Below, one piece after another: positions 17,071-25,130 of a stretch of 34,708 nt of DNA. The notes below the pieces were generated by a model. It saw only the letters and a list, made by a program, of their open reading frames with translations. It was not told where the DNA came from and did no database searches. Both the position numbers and the translations under genes were made by a program. Position 1 is the first letter of the stretch. The number at the start of each line of letters is the position of its first letter. Origin of the DNA: an uncultured Robinsoniella sp. (GTDB taxonomy: Bacteria > Bacillota > Clostridia > Lachnospirales > Lachnospiraceae); NCBI GenBank assembly GCA_900539655.1, contig UQCR01000077.1:1-34708 (forward strand), written 5' to 3'.

Positions 17071-17964
17071 TTATACGTTTATCATCTTCATCAAATTATC
17101 ACCTATAAAAGCGGATCTTTCTTCATCTGCTCCATGCCCACCCAAACGTATGGAGGGTTTTGTCTTCCCATGATAATCGCTTCCGCAGGTGATCAATAAA
17201 CCATTTTCCTGGGCTATCTCGGTAAAGTACGTAATTTCCATCCTGCAGTGATAAGATGAATACGCTTCGAGACCGTCTAGGTCCGTCTTGACGATCTGTT
17301 GCAGAAAGGCATAGTCACCCTGAAGATTCTGTCCTGGATGAGCCAAAACGGCAATCCCCCCTGCTCCATGAATCAGGTCAATTGCCTCTTCCATGGAAAT
17401 GTATTTTATAGGCACATATGCCGGTTTCCCCTGAGAAAAATAATCCCAGTAAAAGTTCACATAAGGATTGTCAGAGCGTGTTCCGCCAGGCAGATACGGC
17501 AATAAACTTTTATAGTCTCTTGCATTCTCCTTTTTTAATAAGATTTCTGCAATCAATTCACCAGTAACTATACCATCTGTTGAAACACTCATTACCTCTT
17601 CTGTGCTGAACGCAATACCTGTCTCCTCCCGGATAAGTTCAATTTTTTTCTTTGCTGCCTTTCGTTCCTGCTCAAGAATACTCTGCTCAATCCCTGCAAA
17701 CACCGGATGGGTACAGTCGAAGCCGTAACCAAGCAGGTGAAAGTTCCGTCCCATATAGACACAGTCCAGTTCCACTCCGGATATAAATTCTATACCCATT
17801 TTCCCGGCAAGTGCCAGCGCTTTTGGTATGCCTCTCACAGTATTGTGATCCGTAATGGACATTAATCCGATACCGGATCCTTTACACATATCCATAAGCT
17901 CAGAAACGGAAAATGATCCGTCATCACTGCAATTGGAATGCATATGCAAATCAATTTTTGCCAT
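17071..17964 (-). CDS. PHP-domain phosphoesterase
   Basis: The 297-residue protein is a PHP-family metal-dependent phosphoesterase. It shows the metal ligand motif DLHMHS (H7, H9), ITDHNT (D39, H40), E65, H76, a LAHPGQ segment and a C-terminal SDYHG. Relatives include the YciV/TrpH 3',5'-nucleotide phosphatases and a described cyclic-phosphate dihydrolase of Eggerthella. The substrate is therefore a phosphate ester or cyclic phosphate that cannot be named from sequence. The start is one base after the MFS stop codon, with GAAGGAGG inside the MFS gene end, so the two are translated together. The partner transporter and the ROK regulator suggest a metabolite-uptake role. Confidence 0.88.
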   Translation of the reverse strand: MAKIDLHMHSNCSDDGSFSVSELMDMCKGSGIGLMSITDHNTVRGIPKALALAGKMGIEFISGVELDCVYMGRNFHLLGYGFDCTHPVFAGIEQSILEQERKAAKKKIELIREETGIAFSTEEVMSVSTDGIVTGELIAEILLKKENARDYKSLLPYLPGGTRSDNPYVNFYWDYFSQGKPAYVPIKYISMEEAIDLIHGAGGIAVLAHPGQNLQGDYAFLQQIVKTDLDGLEAYSSYHCRMEITYFTEIAQENGLLITCGSDYHGKTKPSIRLGGHGADEERSAFIGDNLMKMINV

Positions 17965-17965
17965 A

Positions 17966-19258
17966 TCAGCAACCTCCTTCTAATGTAATTTTACTGTCCT
18001 TATTCTTTGCACTCAGCATCAGAACCTGGAGTAATATAATTGCAGCCGTTGATACTGCATATAAAATACGGATATTTCCAAACTGGATCACTTCCGACAC
18101 CCAAGGGCTGGATTCCAGAAGACGTTTCACTCCTCCCCCGATGACAGGCCCCAGAATAAACGCAAGACCAACTGCAGCACTATAAAAATTATCGTACAAA
18201 ATCCGCCCTTCTCTGGGCATCAACTCATAACGGCGGTTAAATACCGAAACCATAAATCCTGCATTTGCCGCCGAAGCAAACAAAAAAGCAACAGGAATCA
18301 AAACATAAAAATTATGTGAATTGGATAATGCCATAAAAAAAGTTTCTCCCGTAAAAAACCATATAGAAGCAGTGAGTGCAAACTGATGCCCTCTTCTGTC
18401 ACTTACTTTCCCCCAGAAGCCCAACAGGAAGATCTGCGGCAATGAAATCAGCATCTGCATACCAGTAGTGGTTAAATAAGAAAGCTGCAGGTAACGCATC
18501 ATATATACTACAGTAAAACTGTCAGCAATGGAAAGCATCAAATAAAAGAGAAAGATATACACTACAAAAGCCAGGAACCGGTGGCTTTTCATCGGTATCC
18601 GGACCATATCTGAAAATCTGCTTTTCTTTATCATTGTTTTTTTCTGATCTGCATCGGGAATGCGTAGCAAAACCATTATCTCTATGACAGCCATAAACAT
18701 TGCTGCTGTAAACAAAAGTGCGAATCCTATATATGCTCCCGATACTGCGTCAAGAAGCCTTCCGCCTGCCAGGGATAAAATCACCGTAACCGCCAAGACA
18801 AAAGTCTGGCGTCCTGCGATATACCTGCCGCTCTTTTTTTCCTCCACAAACGTGACCATCCAGTTATTCAGTACCACAGTTGTCTGTGCCTGTAAAGTAA
18901 ATGCAGCGACCATCACAGGTATAAAAATTAGAATCTGCAGGTTCTCTGGTACAAATACCGGAATCAGAACTATCAGCAGCGTTGCAAATTTTGATAATGC
19001 TGTTAATCCTATGGTTATCTTTTTGAAACTGCGAAACCGTTCCATAAAAGATGAAAATAAGAGAATTGAAATTCCACAGATATTAGCAATCATGCTGATA
19101 TAACTCACCAGTAAATCGCTTGCTCCCATATACATAGCCAGTCCGCTTAAAAAAACGCCGCTGGTTAAAAATGTAAAAGATGTTCCAAAAACCACCTGGG
19201 TATGAAAAGATCTCTGTACCTTAGACCGTGCCGGCAGCTCCGTGGCAGTATCCATCAT
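17966..19258 (-). CDS. MFS transporter
   Basis: The 430-residue integral membrane protein has about twelve hydrophobic helices and an MFS-type loop between helices 6 and 7 (the basic stretch around DQKKTMIKKSRFSD). A GKVSDRRG segment matches the family loop between helices 8 and 9. Its substrate is unknown. It lies between a ROK regulator (six-base gap) and a PHP phosphoesterase (one-base gap), all on one transcript. This implies a substrate that is imported and then hydrolysed, or an exporter paired with the enzyme. Two adjacent ATG codons follow an AAGGGGG site. Confidence 0.85.
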   Translation of the reverse strand: MMDTATELPARSKVQRSFHTQVVFGTSFTFLTSGVFLSGLAMYMGASDLLVSYISMIANICGISILLFSSFMERFRSFKKITIGLTALSKFATLLIVLIPVFVPENLQILIFIPVMVAAFTLQAQTTVVLNNWMVTFVEEKKSGRYIAGRQTFVLAVTVILSLAGGRLLDAVSGAYIGFALLFTAAMFMAVIEIMVLLRIPDADQKKTMIKKSRFSDMVRIPMKSHRFLAFVVYIFLFYLMLSIADSFTVVYMMRYLQLSYLTTTGMQMLISLPQIFLLGFWGKVSDRRGHQFALTASIWFFTGETFFMALSNSHNFYVLIPVAFLFASAANAGFMVSVFNRRYELMPREGRILYDNFYSAAVGLAFILGPVIGGGVKRLLESSPWVSEVIQFGNIRILYAVSTAAIILLQVLMLSAKNKDSKITLEGGC

Positions 19259-19264
19259 ATATTA

Positions 19265-20299
19265 TTACCCCCTTACGAGCATCACATCCGCAAAAATCTG
19301 TTCAGCGGTTAAATAGGCAATCCCCTCCAGATAGTCATGCCATATATCTTCCGCATAAAGTATCTCAGCAGACATTTTTACCGGCAGCGTACTGTCAAAA
19401 TAATCGTTAATCAACGGCAGGCATTCTTTGCGGAAATCATTTCCCCCCAGGGCAATGTATTGCGGATTCAGGATACAGCAGATTCCTGCAATTAATTTAG
19501 CGATTATACTGGAATACCGATCATCTTCCAGATGTGATGACAGCAGATCGTCAAGCGTCCTGGTTTCATCCACAGGAAACAGTCCCAGTTCCCCCACAAA
19601 GTTATTCCATCCCCGCAAAACCCTTCCTCCCGAAAGGAAACCTGCACTTAGACAGTCGTTGTCAAAATGAATATATGCCATGTTGATATTTTCACATATT
19701 TCTTCCGGGTATTCCTTCAAATAGCATCTGCCAAAGCCCAATGTAATGGCATTCAGGTCATTTTCCAAGATTACCGGTATGCCATAACGCTCATGAATTG
19801 CCGCCCCAATCGTATAGTCTTCCAGCTGCCCTTCCAGATTTTTTCTCTGATATTCCAACCCGTTTACAATACCGGGTACCCCGATACCAATAGACTTTAT
19901 TTCTATTTTGTCTACAAGTTCATCCAAAAATGAACAGATGTCCTCCACTGCATCATTCCCTGGAGGTATGATACCGCTATCTTGAATTTCCCCACAGATA
20001 TTTACAATTAAGTATCGAATACTTTCACTTCCAAGGCATAAACCAACTCCGAAAAAACGGTTTTTATTCAGTTCATAGCGTACTGCCTTTCTTCCGCCAA
20101 TCGATTCATCATATCCTGCATCCACTATCTCATTATTCATCAGCATCTCCGTTAACAAAGTGCGTACGGTAGTAACACTGATTTTCGTTGCTTCCGCGAT
20201 CTCGGCCCGGGTAGCCGAACCCTTTTCCTTAATCGCCTTACGCACAACGGATAGATTTACTTGCTTCAATGCATGAGGTTTCCCTAATATATCTTTCAT
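19265..20299 (-). CDS. ROK-family transcriptional regulator
   Basis: The 344-residue protein has an N-terminal winged helix-turn-helix (about residues 15-70: ATRAEIAEATKISVTTVRTLL), followed by a ROK/actin-like sugar-sensing domain with IGVPGIV and NDLNAITLGFGR. The kinase ATP-binding motif DxGGT is not seen. The zinc-binding CGCGxxGC cluster usual in ROK proteins is also missing: the matching region reads FVGELGLFPVDETRTLDD. It therefore looks like a repressor without sugar kinase activity. As first gene of the ROK-MFS-PHP operon it probably controls itself; a palindrome sits in its own promoter. Confidence 0.9.
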   Translation of the reverse strand: MKDILGKPHALKQVNLSVVRKAIKEKGSATRAEIAEATKISVTTVRTLLTEMLMNNEIVDAGYDESIGGRKAVRYELNKNRFFGVGLCLGSESIRYLIVNICGEIQDSGIIPPGNDAVEDICSFLDELVDKIEIKSIGIGVPGIVNGLEYQRKNLEGQLEDYTIGAAIHERYGIPVILENDLNAITLGFGRCYLKEYPEEICENINMAYIHFDNDCLSAGFLSGGRVLRGWNNFVGELGLFPVDETRTLDDLLSSHLEDDRYSSIIAKLIAGICCILNPQYIALGGNDFRKECLPLINDYFDSTLPVKMSAEILYAEDIWHDYLEGIAYLTAEQIFADVMLVRG

Positions 20300-20353
20300 A
20301 TTTCCTCCTGACCGGTATATTATATGTAACGAATGGTGTATGAATTTACTTTT

Positions 20354-20381
20354 ATAATATACTTATATAAGTTTCTAACAA
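20354..20381 (-). promoter_or_regulatory. ROK operon promoter with palindromic operator
   Basis: On the minus strand a -35 box TTGTTA (20376-20381) and a -10 box TATTAT (20354-20359) are 16 bases apart. A perfect 12-base palindrome ACTTATATAAGT (20361-20372) fills the spacer. A repressor bound there would block RNA polymerase, which fits ROK autoregulation. Confidence 0.6.
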
Positions 20382-20503
20382 AAGTATATACCCGGTTATT
20401 CTTAAAGTCAAGTACTATTATTTTGATTATTTTTGGTACCTAGACTTGCTGCTTACAAAGGTTCTAACTGCTTTCCTGCACTGTAGCAAACTTTCTGTAT
20501 TAG

Positions 20504-20532
20504 TTGATTTAACTTTCATTTACATATATAAT
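20504..20532 (+). promoter_or_regulatory. Promoter of the small exported-protein gene
   Basis: A -35 box TTGATT (20504-20509) is 17 bases from a perfect -10 box TATAAT (20527-20532), 28 bases before the start codon. Confidence 0.7.
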
Positions 20533-20560
20533 TAAACTGGAATTAGGAAAGGAGTTCAAA

Positions 20561-20929
20561 ATGAAAAAGATTTTTTACATCATAAGCTTTGTGTTACTGC
20601 TGTCTTTAGCTGGTATCGGTGGATTTTTCATAGGAAAAAGTACAAATCAACCAGTAATCGGAACCACATTTTACGCAGTTATCGACGTTATCAGAGATCA
20701 AAATATTTGGGTAAGTGGTTTGGATGTCAATGATATAAACAGCAGGGGGGAATTCTATTTTACCATAGAAGATACAACAAAATTACAATGGCGGCATACA
20801 GAAATATCCCTATCAGATCTAAAAGCCGGTAATACAATCTCAGTTACATACACTGGCCTGGTTCTTGAGACTTCTCCTGCCGGCATTGAAGATGTGATTC
20901 AAGTACAGCTTTTGGATGATAAAATATAA
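20561..20929 (+). CDS. Small exported or membrane-anchored protein, DUF3221/YobA-like
   Basis: The 122-residue protein starts with a signal sequence or membrane anchor (residues 1-25, KKIFYIISFVLLLSLAG). A beta-rich domain of about 85 residues follows, with an OB-fold-like pattern (YAVIDVIRDQNIWV ... GNTISVTYTG). This resembles DUF3221 proteins such as B. subtilis YobA, whose function is unknown. No lipobox cysteine is present, so it is either cleaved and secreted or held by its N terminus. It is monocistronic: it has its own promoter, an AAAGGAG site, and a 12-bp hairpin that starts within the stop codon. The family assignment is tentative. Confidence 0.7.
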   Translation: MKKIFYIISFVLLLSLAGIGGFFIGKSTNQPVIGTTFYAVIDVIRDQNIWVSGLDVNDINSRGEFYFTIEDTTKLQWRHTEISLSDLKAGNTISVTYTGLVLETSPAGIEDVIQVQLLDDKI

Positions 20930-20960
20930 CGGGTTTGAGACTGATACACTCAAACCCGTT
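20928..20960 (+). terminator. Perfect 12-bp hairpin at the DUF3221-like gene end
   Basis: Bases 20928-20939 and 20949-20960 are perfect reverse complements over 12 positions with a nine-base loop. The stem includes part of the TAA stop codon. The T-run after it is weak. Confidence 0.6.
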
Positions 20961-21468
20961 AATTCATATATACTTGTTGTAGTTAGTATCTAAATTAATA
21001 CCTCCAGAACTACTTTCATCAAATAATTTTCTTTATTTTATTCTGTAAAACCGTTTTCTGGATCTTTTTTTCATCTTCATTCACTTACCCTCTCAAGGTT
21101 TTTTCATATTCATAGAATATTCCAGTATTTTACTCTACAACACACAGCATTTAGATATAATAAATATGCGTATAAAGGCCCTTTCTTTATCTAAAAATTA
21201 TAAAATATTTATAATTTACTATATTATGTAACATTCATTTGTTAATTTTCTAAATATTTTTTCTATTCATGACTATTTCATTAAATCTTAATTCAATCTC
21301 AATTTACCTCAAACAATTTTTATGATATATTTTCTAATGTATTAGTTAACACTAATATATTTAATTAACACACTCCGCAACGCCCCACGTTGCGGAGTAC
21401 TCCCAGTTTTGGCATGGGTATCTCATTGGAAATAAATATTGATTGTGGACAAGTAAGAATTTAGAAAT
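20961..21468. other. AT-rich intergenic region without a gene
   Basis: I find no reading frame with a ribosome site in these 500 bases. The only strong signal is a perfect 11-bp hairpin with a five-base loop (21372-21382 with 21388-21398). It stands alone in AT-rich DNA and could be the end of a small transcript on either strand. Confidence 0.4.
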
Positions 21469-21532
21469 CTATCTTAAGAATGCCGCAATGTAATACAGTG
21501 GAATACAAATTGGAATAACTTTAGAATAAATT

Positions 21533-21581
21533 TTAGAATAAACTTTAGAAATAAATCTTAGAATAAACTTTAGAAATAAAT
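21533..21581. repeat. Two tandem copies of a 24-base AT-rich repeat
   Basis: Bases 21533-21556 and 21558-21581 are identical, with one base between. A degenerate third copy precedes them. They lie downstream of the tRNA gene and are not CRISPR-like: there are no unique spacers and the units are AT-rich. Confidence 0.8.
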
Positions 21582-21615
21582 GCGGGATTGAGACTGGCAC
21601 TCTCAACCCCGCATT
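21579..21615. terminator. Second hairpin downstream of tRNA-Gly
   Basis: Bases 21579-21592 pair with 21602-21615 over 14 positions with one mismatch. It lies just beyond the main tRNA terminator on the minus strand and may be a backup. Confidence 0.5.
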
Positions 21616-21627
21616 AACTCTATACAG

Positions 21628-21668
21628 AAAAACCCCGCAAACCCGCATAAACACTGCGGATTTCGGGG
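21628..21668 (-). terminator. Terminator of the tRNA-Gly gene
   Basis: On the minus strand an outer CCCCG/CGGGG stem (21664-21668 with 21633-21637) encloses a CCGCA/TGCGG stem and is followed by five T (21628-21632). It lies ten bases after the tRNA 3' end. Confidence 0.7.
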
Positions 21669-21677
21669 CATAGAAAG

Positions 21678-21750
21678 AGCGCGAGACGGGACTCGAACCC
21701 GCGGCCTCGACCTTGGCAAGGTCGCGCTCCACCAACTGAGCCACTCGCGC
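21678..21750 (-). tRNA. tRNA-Gly (GCC anticodon)
   Basis: The 73-base gene folds into a normal cloverleaf on the minus strand. The acceptor stem GCGCGAG pairs with CTCGCGC. The D arm contains GGCTCAGTTGGT, and the anticodon stem-loop has GCC at positions 34-36 (21717-21715). The T arm contains GGTTCGAGTCC. The discriminator base is U and CCA is not encoded. It is a single gene with its own promoter and terminator. Confidence 0.95.
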
Positions 21751-21797
21751 ATAAATTACTTTTTCTTTTTCTTGTTTATCTCCTTGAGACAAGAATT

Positions 21798-21826
21798 ATA
21801 ATACTATATCTTCCTGTATTTGTCAA
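21798..21826 (-). promoter_or_regulatory. Promoter of tRNA-Gly
   Basis: On the minus strand a perfect -35 box TTGACA (21821-21826) is 17 bases from a -10 box TATTAT (21798-21803), about 48 bases before the mature tRNA 5' end. Confidence 0.75.
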
Positions 21827-22049
21827 CAGTTATTTTTATATTTTTTATATTTTTCAAATTGTATATTCTATTTTGCAAAAAGAATGCAGAACGGTATGCA
21901 AAAGCTGACTTAGTAACTATGGTAATTTTCAGCAATTGTTACCGTCCTACATTTTATTATTTGTTATACATCCTTTTTTAATCCCTACATTGTGCTGTAC
22001 CGTGTCTCACTATTTCTAATTAATAAATGAAACAGTTTTGCTCATGCCT

Positions 22050-22820
22050 CTACTGCTTCAGCAGAACACTTAAAACATACTGATTGTTCGGGAGTGTTTT
22101 ATGAGTGATATTATTCAGGCGGATCAAATCCAGATCCACCCAGATCTCTTCTGCTGCTATCATGACATTAGCGAACATGATGCCGAGATTTAATTCTGCA
22201 AACTTTCCAAAAGTACCATTTGCCATTACGGCTTTCTTACAGAATACATGAATTCTGTTTTCATATACGACGAATCGCCATGGTTGGCTGTTATAGCTGG
22301 ATGGTGCCAGCCTTGCAGTATCCAGAATCTCTTTTACCCAGGTTTTCGGCCTCTCCTTATATGCACAAAGCTCGTCCATACTCAGACGCTTCGCTTCGTA
22401 ATCATGACGGAACAGAGAACCTTTGGGCAGTCCAAACGCCATTGCTGTGACAAAATCGTACCCAGCATCTTCCATCTTCTTGTCTTTTCTCTTAGCCATA
22501 CCAAGAAAACAGCTTCCAATTCCTTTTGTATATAAATACAATGATATATGTTCCATAATATAGCCTGCATGCAGATCTCTTTTTTCTTTTTTCTCAGCAT
22601 ACAGAGCAATATAATAAGGCGCACTTACATTAACCAGTCCACCAACACGGCCTCTTTTCGTAACATTATCAATAATTTCAACTTTCACACCAATTCCGGG
22701 AAATATTGGTTCTATTTCCTCTACAAATTCAAGGATCCCGCTTAAGATTTTATCATCCAGCGCTTCCTTTTTAAAATTCCGTATCGATTTCCTGACATAA
22801 ATCGCTTCGTACAGATTCAT
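22050..22820 (-). CDS. Nitroreductase family protein, single-chain (TM1586-type)
   Basis: This flavoprotein of about 256 residues is probably an NAD(P)H-dependent FMN oxidoreductase. It matches the TM1586 nitroreductase layout, in which one chain carries two nitroreductase-like halves. The first half begins AIYVRKSIRNF; the second carries LAPSSYNSQPWRF, the segment that normally stands near the N terminus of single-domain family members. It may thus form a pseudo-dimer on one chain. The natural substrate is unknown. The start at 22820 fits the family N terminus, though its ribosome site (GAGAAGA) is weak; longer starts at 22841 and 22862 have none. A direct repeat of TGTAACA lies upstream. 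Confidence 0.85.
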   Translation of the reverse strand: MNLYEAIYVRKSIRNFKKEALDDKILSGILEFVEEIEPIFPGIGVKVEIIDNVTKRGRVGGLVNVSAPYYIALYAEKKEKRDLHAGYIMEHISLYLYTKGIGSCFLGMAKRKDKKMEDAGYDFVTAMAFGLPKGSLFRHDYEAKRLSMDELCAYKERPKTWVKEILDTARLAPSSYNSQPWRFVVYENRIHVFCKKAVMANGTFGKFAELNLGIMFANVMIAAEEIWVDLDLIRLNNITHKTLPNNQYVLSVLLKQ

Positions 22821-22841
22821 TCTTCTCACCCATTTAAACAT

Positions 22842-22863
22842 TTTGTAACAATATTGTAACATG
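22842..22863. promoter_or_regulatory. TGTAACA direct repeat before the nitroreductase gene
   Basis: Two TGTAACA units flank an ATAT core about 25 bases upstream of the chosen start codon. This could be a regulator site, but its protein is unknown. Confidence 0.3.
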
Positions 22864-22919
22864 TTTTTATCAGAATATCTACTGAAAATTTGATGGAAAA
22901 TTGTTTATTTTTTAAAGCA

Positions 22920-24725
22920 TTACCTGTACAATTGTTCTAATTTATCCAAATAACTTCCAAAAACCTTTAAGGCTTCGTTTACTGGTTCGGGCCGGGTCAT
23001 GTCTACACCACACAGCTTCAGCAAATCTATGGGATCCATGGAACTTCCGCCGCTTAAGAACTTTTTATAGTTCTCTACCGCATCTTTTTCACCGTTTAAT
23101 ATTTTACTGCTGATAGCAATTGCCGCTGAAAAGCCTGTTGCATACTGATATACATAAAAAGGTGTATAAAAATGAGGAATCCTGGACCATTCATAGGCGA
23201 TGTCATCGTCTATTACCATACCTTCTCCAAAATAAGTTTTATTCAAATTATAGTATATCTTGCACAATGTCTCAGCATTCAGCGTTCCGCCCCCGCCAAC
23301 TACTTTATGGGTAGCTTTTTCAAATTCTGCAAACATAGTCTGTCGGTAGAGCGTACTCTTAAACTGATCCAGGAAGTAGTTGATCAGGTATGCCTTTTCC
23401 TGCTTATCCTCTGTCTTTTCGATTAAATAATGAATCAAAAGCGCTTCATTGCATGTGGATGCTACTTCGGCTACAAATATCTTATATCCCGCATAGATGT
23501 ATGGCTGTTTTTCATCGGAGTAATAGGAATGCAGTGCATGCCCCATTTCATGCGCCAGAGTAAATACACTGTTGAGATTATTCTGGTGGTTCAGCAGTAC
23601 ATAGGGATGTGTTCCGTATGCTCCCCAGGAATAAGCGCCTGTTCTCTTTCCTTCATTTTCATAGACATCTATCCAGCGGCTGTCGAATCCCTTCTGAAGC
23701 AGATTAAGATATTCTTCTCCCAAAGGTGCCAGCCCTTCCAGGACTATTTTCTTCGCCTGCTCATAATCAATCTTCATATCTACCCCGGACACCATGGAGA
23801 CATGAAGGTCATACATGTGAAGATCATCCAGATCCAGTAATTTTTTACGCAGTTCTACGTAACGGTACATCAGATTCATGTTCTTATGGACTGCTTCAAT
23901 CAGGTTATCGTAAACATGTACCGGAATATTGCTGTCATCCAGTGCTGCCTCAAGTGCAGAATCATAGCTTCTTGTTCTGGCAAAAAAAGCTGCCTGTCTG
24001 GCATTGGCATCGTAAGTAGCAGCCAGTGTATTCTGAAAGCTCTTATAGGAGGCATACATGGCCTCAAAAGCTTCTTTGCGGACTTTCCTGTCCTTGCTTT
24101 CCAAAAAGGAAATGTAGCGCCCCTGGGTGAGTCTGACGGTATTGCCGTTTTCATCTGTTATATCCCCAAACTTAATATCTGCGTTATTAAACATACTGAA
24201 GATATTTCCCGGTCCCTGGGCAACTTCAGAGACACCCGCCAGCATTTCTTCTTCTTTTTCAGATAATACATGGTCCTTCTGCCTGATAATATCCGCTAAA
24301 AATTTCTGGTATCTGTCAAGCCCCATTGTCTCTTTCTTAAATTTCTCCAGTAAATCTTCCGGCATGTCCAGAATTTCAGGTACCACAAAAGCCGTGGCGC
24401 TGTTAAGCATGGTCATAATCACCTGGGACTCTCCTGCCATCTGCTGATACTTGCCATTCCCTGTATTCTCATGTAATTTCTGGTTTGCATAGACATATAT
24501 TTTTTCTCCCAGCCGATTCATATCGCTGTAGGCGTCCAGCATCTCCAAAAGGCGGTTCCCACTGTCCTTTAAATGTCCCCGGAAGGCAGCAAATTCCTCA
24601 ATCATTTTCTCCAGTTGTCTGCTGTCTTCTCCCCAGGCTTCATCTGTTTTATATAGATCTTCCATTGCCCATGTATCTTCTGTCTTCTGTTGTTCTCTGG
24701 TGATAACCGCGTTTCTTTCTGCCAT
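22920..24725 (-). CDS. pepF: Oligoendopeptidase F
   Basis: PepF is a cytoplasmic M3-family zinc metallopeptidase that cuts short peptides. The 601-residue product has normal family length. The zinc motif HEMGH is at H392, E393, H396, with the third ligand expected in VAEVASTCNE further on. The family segments RTRSYDSALEAALDDSNIP and FARF-like C-terminal helices fit as well. The start at 24725 follows GGAGGAATTAAT; a longer frame at 24752 adds nine residues without support. It is transcribed alone from a near-consensus promoter. Confidence 0.96.
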   Translation of the reverse strand: MAERNAVITREQQKTEDTWAMEDLYKTDEAWGEDSRQLEKMIEEFAAFRGHLKDSGNRLLEMLDAYSDMNRLGEKIYVYANQKLHENTGNGKYQQMAGESQVIMTMLNSATAFVVPEILDMPEDLLEKFKKETMGLDRYQKFLADIIRQKDHVLSEKEEEMLAGVSEVAQGPGNIFSMFNNADIKFGDITDENGNTVRLTQGRYISFLESKDRKVRKEAFEAMYASYKSFQNTLAATYDANARQAAFFARTRSYDSALEAALDDSNIPVHVYDNLIEAVHKNMNLMYRYVELRKKLLDLDDLHMYDLHVSMVSGVDMKIDYEQAKKIVLEGLAPLGEEYLNLLQKGFDSRWIDVYENEGKRTGAYSWGAYGTHPYVLLNHQNNLNSVFTLAHEMGHALHSYYSDEKQPYIYAGYKIFVAEVASTCNEALLIHYLIEKTEDKQEKAYLINYFLDQFKSTLYRQTMFAEFEKATHKVVGGGGTLNAETLCKIYYNLNKTYFGEGMVIDDDIAYEWSRIPHFYTPFYVYQYATGFSAAIAISSKILNGEKDAVENYKKFLSGGSSMDPIDLLKLCGVDMTRPEPVNEALKVFGSYLDKLEQLYR

Positions 24726-24763
24726 ATTAATTCCTCCATTCTTTGCTTCCATTCTTATGGTTA

Positions 24764-24792
24764 AGTATACGAGCCTGGAAAAATGCTGTCAA
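24764..24792 (-). promoter_or_regulatory. Promoter of pepF
   Basis: On the minus strand a perfect -35 box TTGACA (24787-24792) is 17 bases from a -10 box TATACT (24764-24769), about 38 bases before the pepF start. Confidence 0.75.
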
Positions 24793-24843
24793 GGGGTGCT
24801 GATCCTGTCTGTCTTTTCTCCCGGAATAAAAAAGCTATGAAGC

Positions 24844-24880
24844 ATTAAAAACCAGAGCTGCATGGAAGCTGCTCCGGTTT
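24844..24880 (-). terminator. Intrinsic terminator of the methyltransferase operon
   Basis: On the minus strand 24868-24880 pairs with 24849-24861 (11 of 13 positions, six-base loop) and is followed by TTTTTAATG. It ends the transcript that includes the palindrome at 24967-25130, just before the pepF promoter. Confidence 0.6.
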
Positions 24881-24966
24881 CTCATTCGTAAATTATAATT
24901 AAAGCTAATTAGCAGCTGGTGCGGATAGCGGATGCTATATTCATAGTTATTTGTGCAACGCAGTAC

Positions 24967-25130
24967 TAGTGCTCCATTCGGACAGTAACAATAGTGACAG
25001 CACTGCCTATTTTGCCATCTGCCGCGTTGTCGTCAGTCAGCGGAGGAACCACTCCGCTTCCATCCTTCGCCTTGCAGACTGACAAAATATTCAGCACTGT
25101 CACTGTCATTACTGTCTGGATGGAGTACTA
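24967..25130. repeat. Large nested palindrome ending at the methyltransferase stop codon
   Basis: The outer arms 24967-25005 and 25092-25130 are imperfect reverse complements over about 39 positions (around TCCATTCGGACAGTAAC and GTCATTACTGTCTGGATGGA). An inner stem pairs 25008-25022 with 25074-25089. A central 7-bp hairpin is formed by AGCGGAG (25039-25045) and CTCCGCT (25052-25058). The right arm ends exactly with the TAG codon of the methyltransferase gene. The architecture is like the element at 1-227 although the sequence differs. It is probably a dispersed structured repeat that lies in the 3' untranslated region. Confidence 0.8.

Noticed and set aside
21533..21581. Possible CRISPR array
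   Set aside because: There are only two exact units, one base apart, AT-rich, with no spacers and no cas genes nearby.
21469..21792. Minus-strand reading frame of 107 codons
   Set aside because: It runs through the whole tRNA-Gly gene, its terminator and the tandem repeats, so it is not a protein gene.
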